Assembly: GCA_030998015.1 (NCBI GenBank)
Contig: JARWMV010000124.1
Coordinates: 1 to 42,626, forward strand
DNA length: 42,626 bases
DNA from: Ceratorhiza oryzae-sativae
Lineage: Eukaryota > Basidiomycota > Agaricomycetes > Cantharellales > Ceratobasidiaceae
Direction: 5' to 3'
The notes under the pieces were generated by a model. It saw only the letters and a program-made list of their open reading frames with translations, did not search any database and had not been told where the DNA came from. The position numbers were made by a program, and so were the translations under genes. Shown in pieces: positions 17,814 through 26,233 of the stretch (the stretch's first letter is position 1; every line of letters begins with the position of its first letter).

Positions 17814-17970
17814 CCGTGCACGCCTGCGAACGCCTTGGCTCATATTGACCTTAAGGTCAATAATCAAGCCAAGTCGGCCCGGCCTGGCGTGCGCGCGGCG
17901 TCTGATTCCTAGGCAATACCTCGCCGAGAATCGATGATTTGCGAAGGCAAATCTACATCGATTCTCGAGG
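17814..17970 (+). mobile_element. PE-247 derivative
   Basis: It starts CCCGTGCACGCCTGCG and ends in the CGAGAATCGATG..CATCGATTCTCG hairpin, like the 2374-2506 copy. It splits the C-terminal part of HEG 1. Confidence 0.75.
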
Positions 17971-18055
17971 GTAAGGCTTCCCCATTAGATATATGTTTCC
18001 AAAGAGTGTGTTTACACAAATTAAATTCTGGTAAGATCGGAGCTGAAGATTCACT

Positions 18056-18277
18056 CCGCCGGCGTTAGAGGGAATCCTCAGATGAGGTAGCCTTGACCAT
18101 GAGTCTCATGGTCCAGGCTACCTCCCATAAAGATTCCCTCGTAGAAAATGACGACCGTTCGTCATTTTCAGCCGGCGGCTAAATATCGATATTATGCCGC
18201 GCACTAGCAATCGCAAACGGTTGCGATTGCTCACGTTGGTTGGTGGGACAAGTCCCACCAGCAACTAACGCGCGCGG
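18056..18277 (-). mobile_element. PE-172 copy 8 with nested 50-nt hairpin
   Basis: It is inserted in HEG 1 between ILH and SESSAPILPEF. The frame is restored if the element is counted as 172 nt plus inner hairpin plus one extra T at its CCGCGCGCG end. Confidence 0.9.
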
Positions 18278-18447
18278 AGTGAAGAATTGTTTTATCGCTA
18301 TTATAAACGTATAAAGGTCTACTACCCCCCCCAGCTAATGCAGCTACGCTGCATTGTTTGGGGGGTCTACTGTTGCCTTTTTTTATGGATAGTTTTGTAT
18401 TTTCATCCATAGGGCCCCCAGGAGTCGCTCCAGCAACTTTGATATGA

Positions 18448-18694
18448 CCCGTGCACGCCTGCGAACGCCTTGGCTTAAGCCAAGCAAGCTTGGCTCATAT
18501 TGACCTTAAGGTCAATAATCAAGCCAAGGCGGCCCTGGCGTGCGCGCGGCGTCTGATTCCGAGGTACCCTGGAACTGAAAGTTCCAGGGTACCTCGCAAT
18601 ACCTCGCCGCGAACGCGGCCTCGATAACCATACCCCTCGGGTCAACAGCATGTATTTATATATAAATACAATGCTGGTTGACCCTAAGCGGGGG
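18448..18694 (+). mobile_element. PE-247 copy with TATGA target duplication
   Basis: This is a full 247-nt copy. TATGA repeats lie at 18443-18447 and 18695-18699. Removing it with one repeat joins NPVLN to HIKVAG in HEG 1. Confidence 0.9.
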
Positions 18695-18847
18695 TATGAT
18701 TAAGAACAGGGTTTTTTGTAAAAATAAAATATTGTTCCAGTGCTAAAGAGAAATCTCGCTCCCTAAATGTGAACTTGTCTTCAAACAAGCCAGGGTCTAT
18801 TACATAGATTTCAAGAGAAAAATTTTCAATGCCATATTCTAACAAAG

Positions 18848-18987
18848 CCCCGCTAATCGATACCCCTGCCAAGACGTGCGCTAAAGCGCAGTTCTCTAGG
18901 CAGGGTGTAGATTTGCCTTCGCAAATCATCGATTATTGGAGCCCTCCGCGCTTAGGCCGCCCTGCGGGCGATCAAAGAGCGCGGAGG
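18848..18987 (+). repeat. GCTAATCGAT / GCGCGGAGGG composite in HEG 1
   Basis: It matches 10865-11003. Removal joins TKS to LLEYGIENF in frame, so it is a precise insertion without an obvious duplication. Confidence 0.8.
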
Positions 18988-19379
18988 GATTTAGTAATTG
19001 CTCTTTTTTCTTTAGCAAGAACGCTAGGACTAAAATATCTATTAATTCTAGCCGCTAAATTTATTGAACTTCCTACATACTGTCCTCCTGTCAACTTGTT
19101 GGTTAGAACGTAAACACCAACAAGACGGTTAGATGGTTTATTCTGAGCTATTGCATCTATAGTTGAATCACTATCTTTGGCTAGAGGCAATTTAACTTCC
19201 AATTTTTTAATCCCACTTAAAATATCTAACTCATCTTGGGTTATAGAAATAGAGAACTCGGCAAGAATTAGGTTAATAATTTTAGCGTCTGTTGGAACTC
19301 CTGATGCTATGTGACGTTTAGCCAGTAAATAAACATTATCAGTGTCTTGCCCCTTATCTTTTTCGGTAACTAATTCAAA

Positions 19380-19606
19380 CCCCCGCTTAGGGTCATCCAG
19401 CATTGTATTTATATATAAATACATGCTGTTGACCCGAGGGGTTTGGTTATCGAGGCCGCGTTCGCGGCGAGGTATTGCGAGGTACCCTGGAACTTTCAGT
19501 TCCAGGGTACCTCGGAATCAGACGCCGCGCGCACGCCAGGGCCGACTTGGCTTGATTATTGACCTTAAGGTCAATATGAGCCAAGGCGTTCGCAGGCGTG
19601 CACGGG
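19380..19606 (-). mobile_element. PE-247 inverse copy
   Basis: It runs from CCCCCGCTTAGGGTC to GTGCACGGG. It abuts PE-172 copy 9; the pair sits between the nad3 tail and HEG 1. Confidence 0.85.
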
Positions 19607-19608
19607 TC

Positions 19609-19830
19609 CCGCCGGCGTTAGAGGGAATCCTCAGATGAGGTAGCCTTGACCATGAGTCTCATGGTCCAGGCTACCTCCCATAAAGATTCCCTCGTAGAAA
19701 ATGACGACCGTTCGTCATTTTCAGCCGGCGGCTAAATATCGATATTATGCCGCGCACTAGCAATCGCAAACGGTTGCGATTGCTCACGTTGGTTGGTGGG
19801 ACAAGTCCCACCAGCAACTAACGCGCGCGG
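19609..19830 (-). mobile_element. PE-172 copy 9 with nested 50-nt hairpin
   Basis: This is a minus-oriented 222-nt copy, read on the minus strand as PE-172 then PE-247, the same composite as at 10400-10850 and 30415-30834. Confidence 0.9.
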
Positions 19831-20415
19831 AGATTTACTTGATTCTATACCAATTATTGGAGCTGCCAAACAAATAAGTGTTTGTATTTCAGCAAAGTTA
19901 GAAGCAAAAGATAAATCATTAGTTAAAGATAAAGAATTAAGACAGTCGAGGTTATTAATTAAAACTAGTCCTAAAACAGCCCATTGAGAGAGTGGGTTTA
20001 TTATAGGGGAGGGGATTTTAGTTTGTAAATCATCTGCAGGACGTAGGTTATCCAAAGAAGTTTTTTGATCAGTAAAGTACAATACTCCGGATCCTATTTC
20101 CAATACAAATCCTATAGTAAGGATCCCAAAGAAAATAATAAGAATCCAAAAACCGTAAGAAGACACTTGGTATAAACTAACGCAGGCGGGATATATTAAC
20201 AGAATTTCAAGATCAAAAATAAGGAACAATATTCCGACTAAGTAAAATTGCACATGAAATGGACTTCGAGTTTGACCATAGATCGGAGAAAACCCACATT
20301 CATAAGCGGATACCTTAGAGTCATCTGGTCTGTGGACGGCTAATAAAAGATTTAAAGCCAATAGTATACCTGTTAAAACAGGAACAAATATAAACAGTAA
20401 TAGTAAACTTGACAT
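19831..20415 (-). CDS. nad3: nad3 (NADH dehydrogenase subunit 3) with long C-terminal extension
   Basis: This is the small membrane subunit of respiratory complex I. ATG is at 20413-20415, two bases after the nad2 stop. An N-terminal helix is followed by [20 protein letters not shown] with the invariant AYECGF at residues 37-42, the FDLE motif in helix 2 ([14 protein letters not shown]) and helix 3 ending near IGSGVLYF. A normal NAD3 would stop at about residue 118 (near 20062). Here the frame stays open for about 77 more codons and then, past two GC elements, into a GIY-YIG endonuclease. The C-terminal part therefore looks like a cassette-borne hybrid. The core exon has no GC element. How the fusion is processed is unknown. 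Confidence 0.92.
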
Positions 20416-20417
20416 AT

Positions 20418-20771
20418 TTAGATATTATACATTGATAGAGCAAGTAGTTGAATGCTATTTAGTACTAAAGTTGGTTTGATGAAGAATAAAATTATAGATA
20501 AAGTTAATGTAGCTATGACAAAGCTATGTGAATTTTGAATAATTGATTTATTCATTAATTCGGCGTTGGCAAGAACTTTGTTCGCAATTGTTGAGTTTGT
20601 TGTAGTTGAATCTGTAGAAGCATCAAAAAAAATTACTCTAATAATTCTTAGATAATATGATGCACTAATTACACTTACCACAATAGCTACTAGAGAAAGG
20701 AAATAGTATCCTGTACTCATTGATGCATAAAGAACTGATTGTTTTCCAAAAAATCCTAATAGTGGTGGTAC
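20418..20771 (-). CDS. nad2: nad2 exon 3
   Basis: It starts GTACCACCACT, encoding [11 protein letters not shown], the conserved NAD2 motif that follows SMAG of exon 2, then membrane segments [20 protein letters not shown] and [21 protein letters not shown] is at 20418-20420. Together the three exons give 1,596 nt, 531 residues plus stop, a normal fungal NAD2 size, with all junctions in frame. The start follows the usual G ending of a group I intron. No GC insertions. Confidence 0.93.
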   Translation of the reverse strand, partial: VPPLLGFFGKQSVLYASMSTGYYFLSLVAIVVSVISASYYLRIIRVIFFDASTDSTTTNSTIANKVLANAELMNKSIIQNSHSFVIATLTLSIILFFIKPTLVLNSIQLLALSMYNI

Positions 20772-21064
20772 CGAATCTCTATTCGACCGGCGGGTAAATT
20801 TGATAAAATCCATTTAAATGTTCCCAAGTATGTTTATTCACGTCATATTTCAGTAAATGACTATACTCTATAACCTTATCTCTACCCTCTATTGTTTTAT
20901 ATTCTTTACTAATAGCTAATTCATGAATTTTCTCTAAATTAACTTGATAGAAATATTTATAACCGAATAGAGGATATTTATTTAAATATTTAAATAATTC
21001 TACTCTTGACTCCAATGTATCAGTTCTTACCCCAAAAGCTTTTTCTACATAATAAGATCTATCT

Positions 21065-21236
21065 CCGCGCGCGTTAGTTGCTGGTGGGACTTGTCCCACC
21101 AACCAACGTGAGCAATCGCAACCGTTTGCGATTGCTAGTGCGCGGCATAATATCGATATTTAGCCGCCGGCTGAAAATGACGAACGGTCGTCATTTTCTA
21201 CGAGGGAATCTTTAGGATTCCCTCTAACGCCGGCGG
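21065..21236 (+). mobile_element. PE-172 copy 10
   Basis: This is a full canonical 172-nt copy inside the LAGLIDADG_1 HEG. Exact removal of 172 nt leaves the frame open (…KVIVDRSYY…). Flanks TATCT / ACTATT are shared with copy 11. Confidence 0.92.
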
Positions 21237-21703
21237 ACTATTACTTTTGTTTTAAATAAATCAGCTATTTCTTCCATTAAAGGAAAAATTGATTCATTTA
21301 CACTGGGGTCTAATTTTCGAGTATAGATTTGTTTTTGTGTTAGTCTGAGGTAATACACTAAACCTATTAGCATACCTTTTTCATTTAACTTCCATGTAGA
21401 GTAGAAAGAACTATCAGCCTCCAACATACCAGATAACCATGGGGAATCTCTTAATGGTGATTAATCTTTTCCTAATAAAGGAATTGATTCATTTCGGTTA
21501 AGATTCAACCAAGCAATTAGGCGGTGAAGAGCTTCTATTTTAGGAGTTCGCATATGACCATTAATTAAATTTACTAATCTCAATAAGATATCTTGTTTTT
21601 TAACAACGAATCTACCACTTAAGCCATTAGATCTTGTGGCAATGTAACCACCTCCTAAAACAGATTGTATTTTTTTAATAAGGGGAAGATCTCTAATATC
21701 AAA

Positions 21704-21950
21704 CCCCCGCTTAGGGTCATCCAGCATTGTATTTATATATAAATACATGCTGTTGACCCGAGGGGTTTGGTTATCGAGGCCGCGTTCGCGGCGAGGTATT
21801 GCGAGGTACCCTGGAACTTTAAGTTCCAGGGTACCTCGGAATCAGACGCCGCGCGCACGCCAGGGCCGCCTTGGCTTGATTATTGACCTTAAGGTCAATA
21901 TGAGCCAAGCTTGCTTGGCTTAAGCCAGGGCGTTCGCAGGCGTGCACGGG
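21704..21950 (-). mobile_element. PE-247 copy with TCAAA (TTTGA) target duplication
   Basis: This is a full 247-nt inverse copy. TCAAA repeats lie at 21699-21703 and 21951-21955. Removal with one repeat joins IEIAFD to IRDLPL of the HEG exactly. Confidence 0.93.
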
Positions 21951-22731
21951 TCAAAAGCTATTTCAATGTAAGGCACATTTTTAGTAGCTTTAGAGTCAAC
22001 AGCATTTAAGGGGGTATAAATGGAGCCATCGCCTTCAATGAGTCCAGCTAGGTATGAGCCTAAATGGTTGCTATTATGAATAGAATAATTTTGTTTATTT
22101 AAATTTGATATAGGAATTAGAGATAAAAGGATTAAATTATGGGATTCTGGGTTGATCATATATCCAGAAATTTACTCGCTGGGAGAAATAGTTAGTTAGA
22201 TAAATGGACTTTGTCTTCATTTTTGATAAAATGTACCATGTAAAGTCTCTGAAGATTTTATTATGTCAATAATTACAAATCTTGCGAGTGATCCAATTCT
22301 AAGTGTTTTTACGATTAACAAAATTGTAACTTAGATTTAACAGACTTTCTCGCATAGAATGATATTTTAAAGCAATAATCTGGAACTAACAAACTCTCAA
22401 TAAGCCTGTACAAGCGCCGAATCAATTAGGTAGGCGATAAAGTAGGACTTTAGTGGCCCTGCCGGGATTTAACATCACGGGAGAAGAGTTGTGAAGAGCT
22501 TTAACTATTGCAGCTGGCATACCACATCTTACCAGCCATAGAGAAAAGACAAATAGCAAAACGGGAGGGGATTGTTCCTGGGTTATATATTTCGGGGATT
22601 CATTATATCCGTTATTCAAGACGTTAATTGAATCAGGAATTTACGGGTGCGGAGCAGGCAATTCTTGAAGTGATAGAATATATTTATTTTTAAATACAGC
22701 ATTTGAACGAGCATATTTTAAAATAGTATCT

Positions 22732-22903
22732 CCGCGCGCGTTAGTTGCTGGTGGGACTTGTCCCACCAACCAACGTGAGCAATCGCAACCGTTTGCGATT
22801 GCTAGTGCGCGGCATAATATCGATATTTAGCCGCCGGCTGAAAATGACGAACGGTCGTCATTTTCTACGAGGGAATCTTTAGGATTCCCTCTAACGCCGG
22901 CGG
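22732..22903 (+). mobile_element. PE-172 copy 11
   Basis: It lies in the NUMOD1 region. Removing 172 nt plus the T before CCGCGCGCG joins HLNS to DTILKY in frame. Confidence 0.92.
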
Positions 22904-23062
22904 ACTATTTAAATGTCTAGCTGCAACTCTTGAAGAAATAAAAGTTTGAATTAATATAAAATCAATAGAATATAAAAAAACAGTTTTACCATTGGCCCTT
23001 TGAGAAGCATCTGCTACTAATTTTCGTCGGTCTTCTGTCCAACTGGCACTGATTTTTGCAAT

Positions 23063-23158
23063 GACCTCCCAATGCGTTACCAAGCCTGTAAGGCCAACGT
23101 ATTGGGAGGGCCATTACCCCCCCAAACAATGCAGCATAGCTGCATCAGTTTGGGGGGT
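23063..23158 (+). mobile_element. PE-CAA element with CAAT target duplication
   Basis: CAAT repeats lie at 23059-23062 and 23159-23162. Removal joins ALETI to AKISAS in the GIY-YIG HEG. Confidence 0.9.
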
Positions 23159-23352
23159 CAATTGTTTCAAGAGCGAGTTTCGTACCTGTTCTTGCCTCTC
23201 TAATTTTATCTTTAGCCTCTTCAGAGTGTTTAAATTCTAAGGGATTCCCAAAGTTGGGGTGGCTAGAACCTTTTTTACTTTCACTCATTTTTTCAATAGC
23301 TTCAGTTGAGTGTTTGTAACCTGAAAGGTTACCTGCTGTTTTAAGAATATTA

Positions 23353-23515
23353 CCCGTGCACGCCTGCGAACGCCTTGGCTTGCCAAGGCGGCCCTGGCGT
23401 GCGCGCGGCTCGCCGCGAACGCGGCCTCGTTAACAATGCCCACGGGTCGTTGACCCTCCGCTTTAGCGGCTGAAATCTTGGGTTACACCTAAGATTTTAG
23501 CCGATAGAGCGGGGG
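23353..23515 (+). mobile_element. PE-247 short form B
   Basis: CCCGTGCACGCC..GATAGAGCGGGG directly followed by PE-172 copy 12. The pair interrupts LVPEY / NILKTAG with an exact in-frame join. Confidence 0.85.
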
Positions 23516-23516
23516 C

Positions 23517-23695
23517 CCGCGCGCGTTAGTTGCTGGTGGGACTTGTCCCACCAACCAACGTGAGCAATCGCAACCGTGAGCCGAGTGCGATTGCTAGTGC
23601 GCGGCATAATATCGATATTTAGCCGCCGGCTGAAAATGACGAACGGTCGTCATTTTCTACGAGGGAATCTTTAGGATTCCCTCTAACGCCGGCGG
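23517..23695 (+). mobile_element. PE-172 copy 12, variant hairpin
   Basis: 179 nt. The loop of the second hairpin reads AACCGTGAGCCGAGTGCGATT instead of AACCGTTTGCGATT, 7 nt longer; otherwise canonical. Confidence 0.9.
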
Positions 23696-24082
23696 ATATT
23701 CCGGAACTAATGAATCCATGTAATGTTGCTCTCTCATAAGGAGCAATTTACTATTATCTTTAATAGATAAAGAATCGTCAAAAATTATATACTCTAAAAT
23801 TTCTAATGAAAAATTAGAGTGACCATATTTTAGAAGGGCTTTGGCGATAATCGTATTTGTTTTTTTTAAGTTAGATGGGTGATAATAGTTTAACATTCTT
23901 CGATCCAATTTCATACTTGAACCAATATAAGAATTACCATTAATATTGTTAACCCATCGATAAATTCCCATTTTCCCTTTATTTTCGGCTAAAATTTCTT
24001 TTCTCGATGACTGAGAATCAGAATAGATTCTTACTGGAATAATCGCAGCAATTAGAATCTCTTCTGGTATGACTAAATTGTT

Positions 24083-24669
24083 ACCAGCCATGGAAAACAA
24101 GCAGACGGCAAAACTTAAACTTAACACAGGTTGGTTGAAAAATTGTCCTTTAAGATCCGAAATTAGCTCAATGTCTGAGGTATTTTGTAAATTTACAGTA
24201 TTTGATTTATTTTTATCTTGAGCTTTAGCCCCAAATATAACATACCCAAAGGCTAATAAAATAAAGAATGTATTAACATTAGTTAATGAATATTGAACAA
24301 GATAGAATAAAAATGATTCTAATGATTGTTCTGTGTTTATAGCCAAAGATAGAAGTAAGAACCCTACGTGAGAGATAGTACTATAAGCTAACAATCTTTT
24401 AATTTTATGTTGAGCTAGCCCAACAACTGTACCTATGATTAGTGAAAGAACTGAACATATTAATAGTAAATTTTTAAACACATAGAAATCTGCACCATGT
24501 GTGGCGCCTAAATCTGTTATAAATGCAGGCACTGATGCCTCAATTATAGGTAAACTTGCGATTATGGATCCACTTTGTAAATCTAATAAGAAAATTAAAA
24601 TAGTAATTTTAGGCATAACTGTTAACCAAGTTGTAACTATTGTAGGTACATCATTATACACGTCAGGAG
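24083..24669 (-). CDS. nad2: nad2 exon 2
   Basis: It encodes the central part of NADH dehydrogenase subunit 2, a proton-pumping antiporter-like subunit of complex I. It begins CTCCTGACG (completing S-P-D-V after exon 1), then [20 protein letters not shown], the conserved [19 protein letters not shown] helix with the lysine and histidine typical of the family, [20 protein letters not shown], and ends LFSMAG. The last base is the T of GGT at 24083; the next base starts intron 2. No GC element interrupts its 587 nt. Confidence 0.93.
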
Positions 24670-24796
24670 CATCCTAAGTTCGAATATTTAATGCAGTGAA
24701 TAATAAAGAGGGGGTTAGTTGTTAAAGATAATGAATTTTAATCTACAAACCTATTTTATGTCGCATCATAGGTGGCATGTGCGGCGCTAATAAGTT

Positions 24797-24945
24797 TCCA
24801 AAAACACCCCCAAACATGTGCAGCTACGCTGCATTGTTTGGGGGTGGTTTTGGAAAAACTTGGTTTTGGAAAAACTTGGTTTTGGAAAAACTTGGTTTTG
24901 GAAAAACTACCTTTACGGTGGTTTTGGGCCCTACGGGCTGTAAAT
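24797..24945. repeat. GC module plus four 16-nt tandem repeats in the HEG C-terminus
   Basis: An ACCCCCAAACATGTGCAGC..GCATTGTTTGGGGGT hairpin is flanked by a four-fold repeat of GGTTTTGGAAAAACTT (24845-24908) and ends in TTTACGGTGGTTTTGGGCCC. The insert is between IPDLQ and NLLAPHMPP and keeps the frame open. Confidence 0.85.
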
Positions 24946-25156
24946 CAGGTATTGAATAAGCGGGAATTATAATTCTGTAAACAGTTCCTCCTGTTTTTTG
25001 ACTTGACTTGTAGCATTTTAAATTAAACTTATTATTTAAACCTTCAACTAAAAGTTCAATTTCTGCTAATGAGAAAGAATCCGTACATAATACGGTATAT
25101 TTGCAAGATTTATTCCAGCTACCGTCATCAGCTATTCAGTAAGCTAAAGCCAAAGG

Positions 25157-25264
25157 CCTCCCAATGCGTTACCAAGCCTGTAAGGCACGCCCTACGGGCC
25201 AACGTATTGGGAGAGCCTTTACCCCCCCCAAACAATGCAGCATAGCTGCATCAGTTTGGGGGGT
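25157..25264 (+). mobile_element. PE-CAA element with CAAAGG target duplication
   Basis: CAAAGG repeats (6 nt) lie at 25151-25156 and 25265-25270. Removal joins GELLTP to LALAYW in the HEG, at the same protein position as the independent insertion at 33284. Confidence 0.93.
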
Positions 25265-25399
25265 CAAAGGTGTCAATAATTCCCCTATAGTGCTAGGAAC
25301 TACCTTTTTGTTTGATATATAAAATAACCCATATAACTCGTTAAAGCAAGGCAACGTATATGTGCTAAAAAGGATAGAACTATATATTTTACCAGTTTT

Positions 25400-25855
25400 A
25401 TAACCCTCGAGAATCGATGTAGATTTGCCTTCGCAAATCATCGATTCTCGGCGAGGTATTGCGAGGTACCCTGGAACTTTAAGTTCCAGGGTACCTCGGA
25501 ATCAGACGCCGGCCGCGCTGGGACGCCCGAAAAGGTGACCCGTGCACGCCTGCGAACGCCTTGGCTTCCCCCCCCGTCACAGGTGGGAAGGGTGAATACC
25601 CTCCCACCTGTGATGGGGGGGAAGCCAAGGCGGCCCTGGCGTGCGCGCGCTCGCCGCTTCGCGGCCTCGATAACCACACCCACGGGGCGCAGCCCTAGTG
25701 CCCCCCAAACATGTGCAGCTACGCTGCATTGTTTGGGGGGCATCCACCCCCCAAATGAAGCAATTACGGGGCCTCTAAAATAGCTTTGCTATTTTAAGTG
25801 GCCCCTAATTGCATCATTGGGGGTCTACGGGCATCCATTCGGGCGTCCCAGCGCG
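25400..25855. repeat. Large GC module cluster in the nad2 intron 1 HEG
   Basis: It contains a CGAGAATCGATG hairpin, GGTACCCTGGAAC hairpin, a PE-247 head with a private CCCCCCGTCACAGGTGGGAA hairpin, GCAGCTACGCTGC hairpin and a GGGGCCTCTAAAATAGC..GCTATTTTAAGTGGCCCC hairpin (also at 9000-9036). Confidence 0.8.
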
Positions 25856-26233
25856 ACGGTAAGGTAAGCTTTTAGCAATTTTAGGGGCGCTTGGGCAATA
25901 GCTTTCGAATAAATCGTACAAATGAAGAAGATAAGCTTCATGAACAAGACCTTGTTTAAAAACAAATCTGGCTTTCCCGTACCGGAATCGGCCAAGAAGA
26001 TCTCCCAGAAGTAAACCAACAAGAATTTCTTTCATATCACTAGGAAGTGAAAAAGCTTCTTGTTCTTTCTTAGTCAATCTTCGTGGTTTGATTGGCAGCA
26101 TAGAAGAAAGTAAAAGCTGATACATTGTAATTTCATTAAATAGCTCACTAAAGACACTAAAATTGAAATCAATTAACAGAATATAAATCACCACTAATCC
26201 AATAAAATGGAGTATTAATAATAATTGTAACAT

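Larger units (their letters stand above)
17611..19379 (-). pseudogene. GIY-YIG HEG 1, in frame with nad3, element-interrupted
   Basis: It is the continuation of the nad3 frame. Segments in order: TEKDKGQDTDNVYLLAKRHI, LILAEFSISITQDELDILSG, RLVGVYVLTNKLTGGQYVGS (GIY-YIG core, with GVY and YVG), ARINRYFSPSV, LLEYGIENFSLEIYVIDPGL, ALEQYFIFTKNPVLNHIKVA (NUMOD3-like region), YVYNSDKTILH and NLCKHTLWKHISNGEAL (NUMOD1-like), ending YKGWTILRD and TAA at 17611-17613. No decay stop was seen between insertions. Inserts: cluster 18848-18987, PE-247 18448-18694, a module at about 18318-18372, PE-172 18056-18277 and PE-247 derivative 17814-17970. In three cases removal restores the frame exactly. It may be functional if elements are bypassed or removed, otherwise dead. 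Confidence 0.8.
20779..22159 (-). pseudogene. LAGLIDADG_1 HEG in nad2 intron 2, split by elements and a TAA
   Basis: This is a double-motif LAGLIDADG enzyme on the minus strand. ATG at 22157-22159; LGSYLAGLIEGDGSIYTPL (first catalytic motif); PYIEIAFD; LPLIKKIQSVLGGGYI; INGHMRTPKIEALHRLIAWL; IPLLGKD; SPWLSGMLEADSSFYSTWKL (second motif, LSGMLEADSSF); NKYPLFGYKYFYQVNLEKIH; KTWEHLN-type C-terminus ending in TAG at 20779-20781. A PE-247 with TTTGA repeats lies between AFD and IRDL, and a PE-172 between KVIV and DRSYYVEK. In frame between LLGKD and SPLRD is a TAA (near 21461), in the position where a polar residue is usual, so the gene is probably dead. Confidence 0.85.
20772..24082 (-). other. 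nad2 intron 2 (group I, two HEGs)
   Basis: This is a 3,311-nt intron between SMAG and VPPLL of nad2. The 5' exon ends in T, the intron ends in G. The P7-type pair TCAGAGACTTTACATG (R side) and GAAGACAAAGTCC (S side) is on the minus strand at about 22249-22200, between the GIY-YIG and the LAGLIDADG frames. GCTGCAATAGTTAAAGC near 22510 resembles the P4-side sequence seen in nad2 intron 1. Two different HEG families in one intron suggest an HEG-on-HEG invasion or a twintron. Confidence 0.8.
22641..24082 (-). pseudogene. GIY-YIG/NUMOD HEG in nad2 intron 2, in frame with exon 2
   Basis: It reads on directly from exon 2. After a linker comes [20 protein letters not shown], the GIY-YIG core (GIY...YIG), then [31 protein letters not shown] with the usual glutamate region, then STEAIEKMSESKKGSSHPNF and SEEAKDKIREARTG (NUMOD3 repeats), SSRVAARHLNS and DTILKYARSNAVFKNKYILS (NUMOD1 helix-turn-helix), TAA at 22641-22643. 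Three insert sites: PE-247 short form plus PE-172 (23353-23695), PE-CAA (23063-23158) and PE-172 (22732-22903). All joins are frame-consistent and I saw no stop between them, so it was intact until recently. Confidence 0.85.
24743..26233 (-). pseudogene. LAGLIDADG_2 HEG in nad2 intron 1, element-interrupted
   Basis: Start at 26233, hydrophobic leader (LQLLLILHFIGLVVIYILLI), then PIKPRRLTKKEQEAFSLPSD, MKEILVGLLLGDL (first motif), ARFVFKQGLVHEAYLLHLYD, FSTYTLPCFNELYGLFYISN, VVPSTIGELLTP, LALAYWIADDGSW (second motif), LCTDSFSLAEIELLVEGLNN, YRIIIPAYSIPDLQ and finally NLLAPHMPPMMRHKIGL with TAG at 24743-24745, the family's standard end. Insert sites: 25400-25855 (several modules), PE-CAA 25157-25264 and 24797-24940. 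The last insert stays open in frame. No internal decay stop was seen between inserts. The ordered, complete set of motifs makes the family certain. Confidence 0.87.

Noticed and set aside
19732..19830. Further C-terminal residues of nad3 read through PE-172
   Set aside because: The open frame continues into the element by chance. The nad3 core ends long before, and the frame resumes in the GIY-YIG ORF beyond the elements.
21461..21463. TAA in the nad2 intron 2 LAGLIDADG HEG read as a sense codon
   Set aside because: No other gene in the window requires TAA as sense, and nad2 itself ends in TAA. A decay mutation is simpler.
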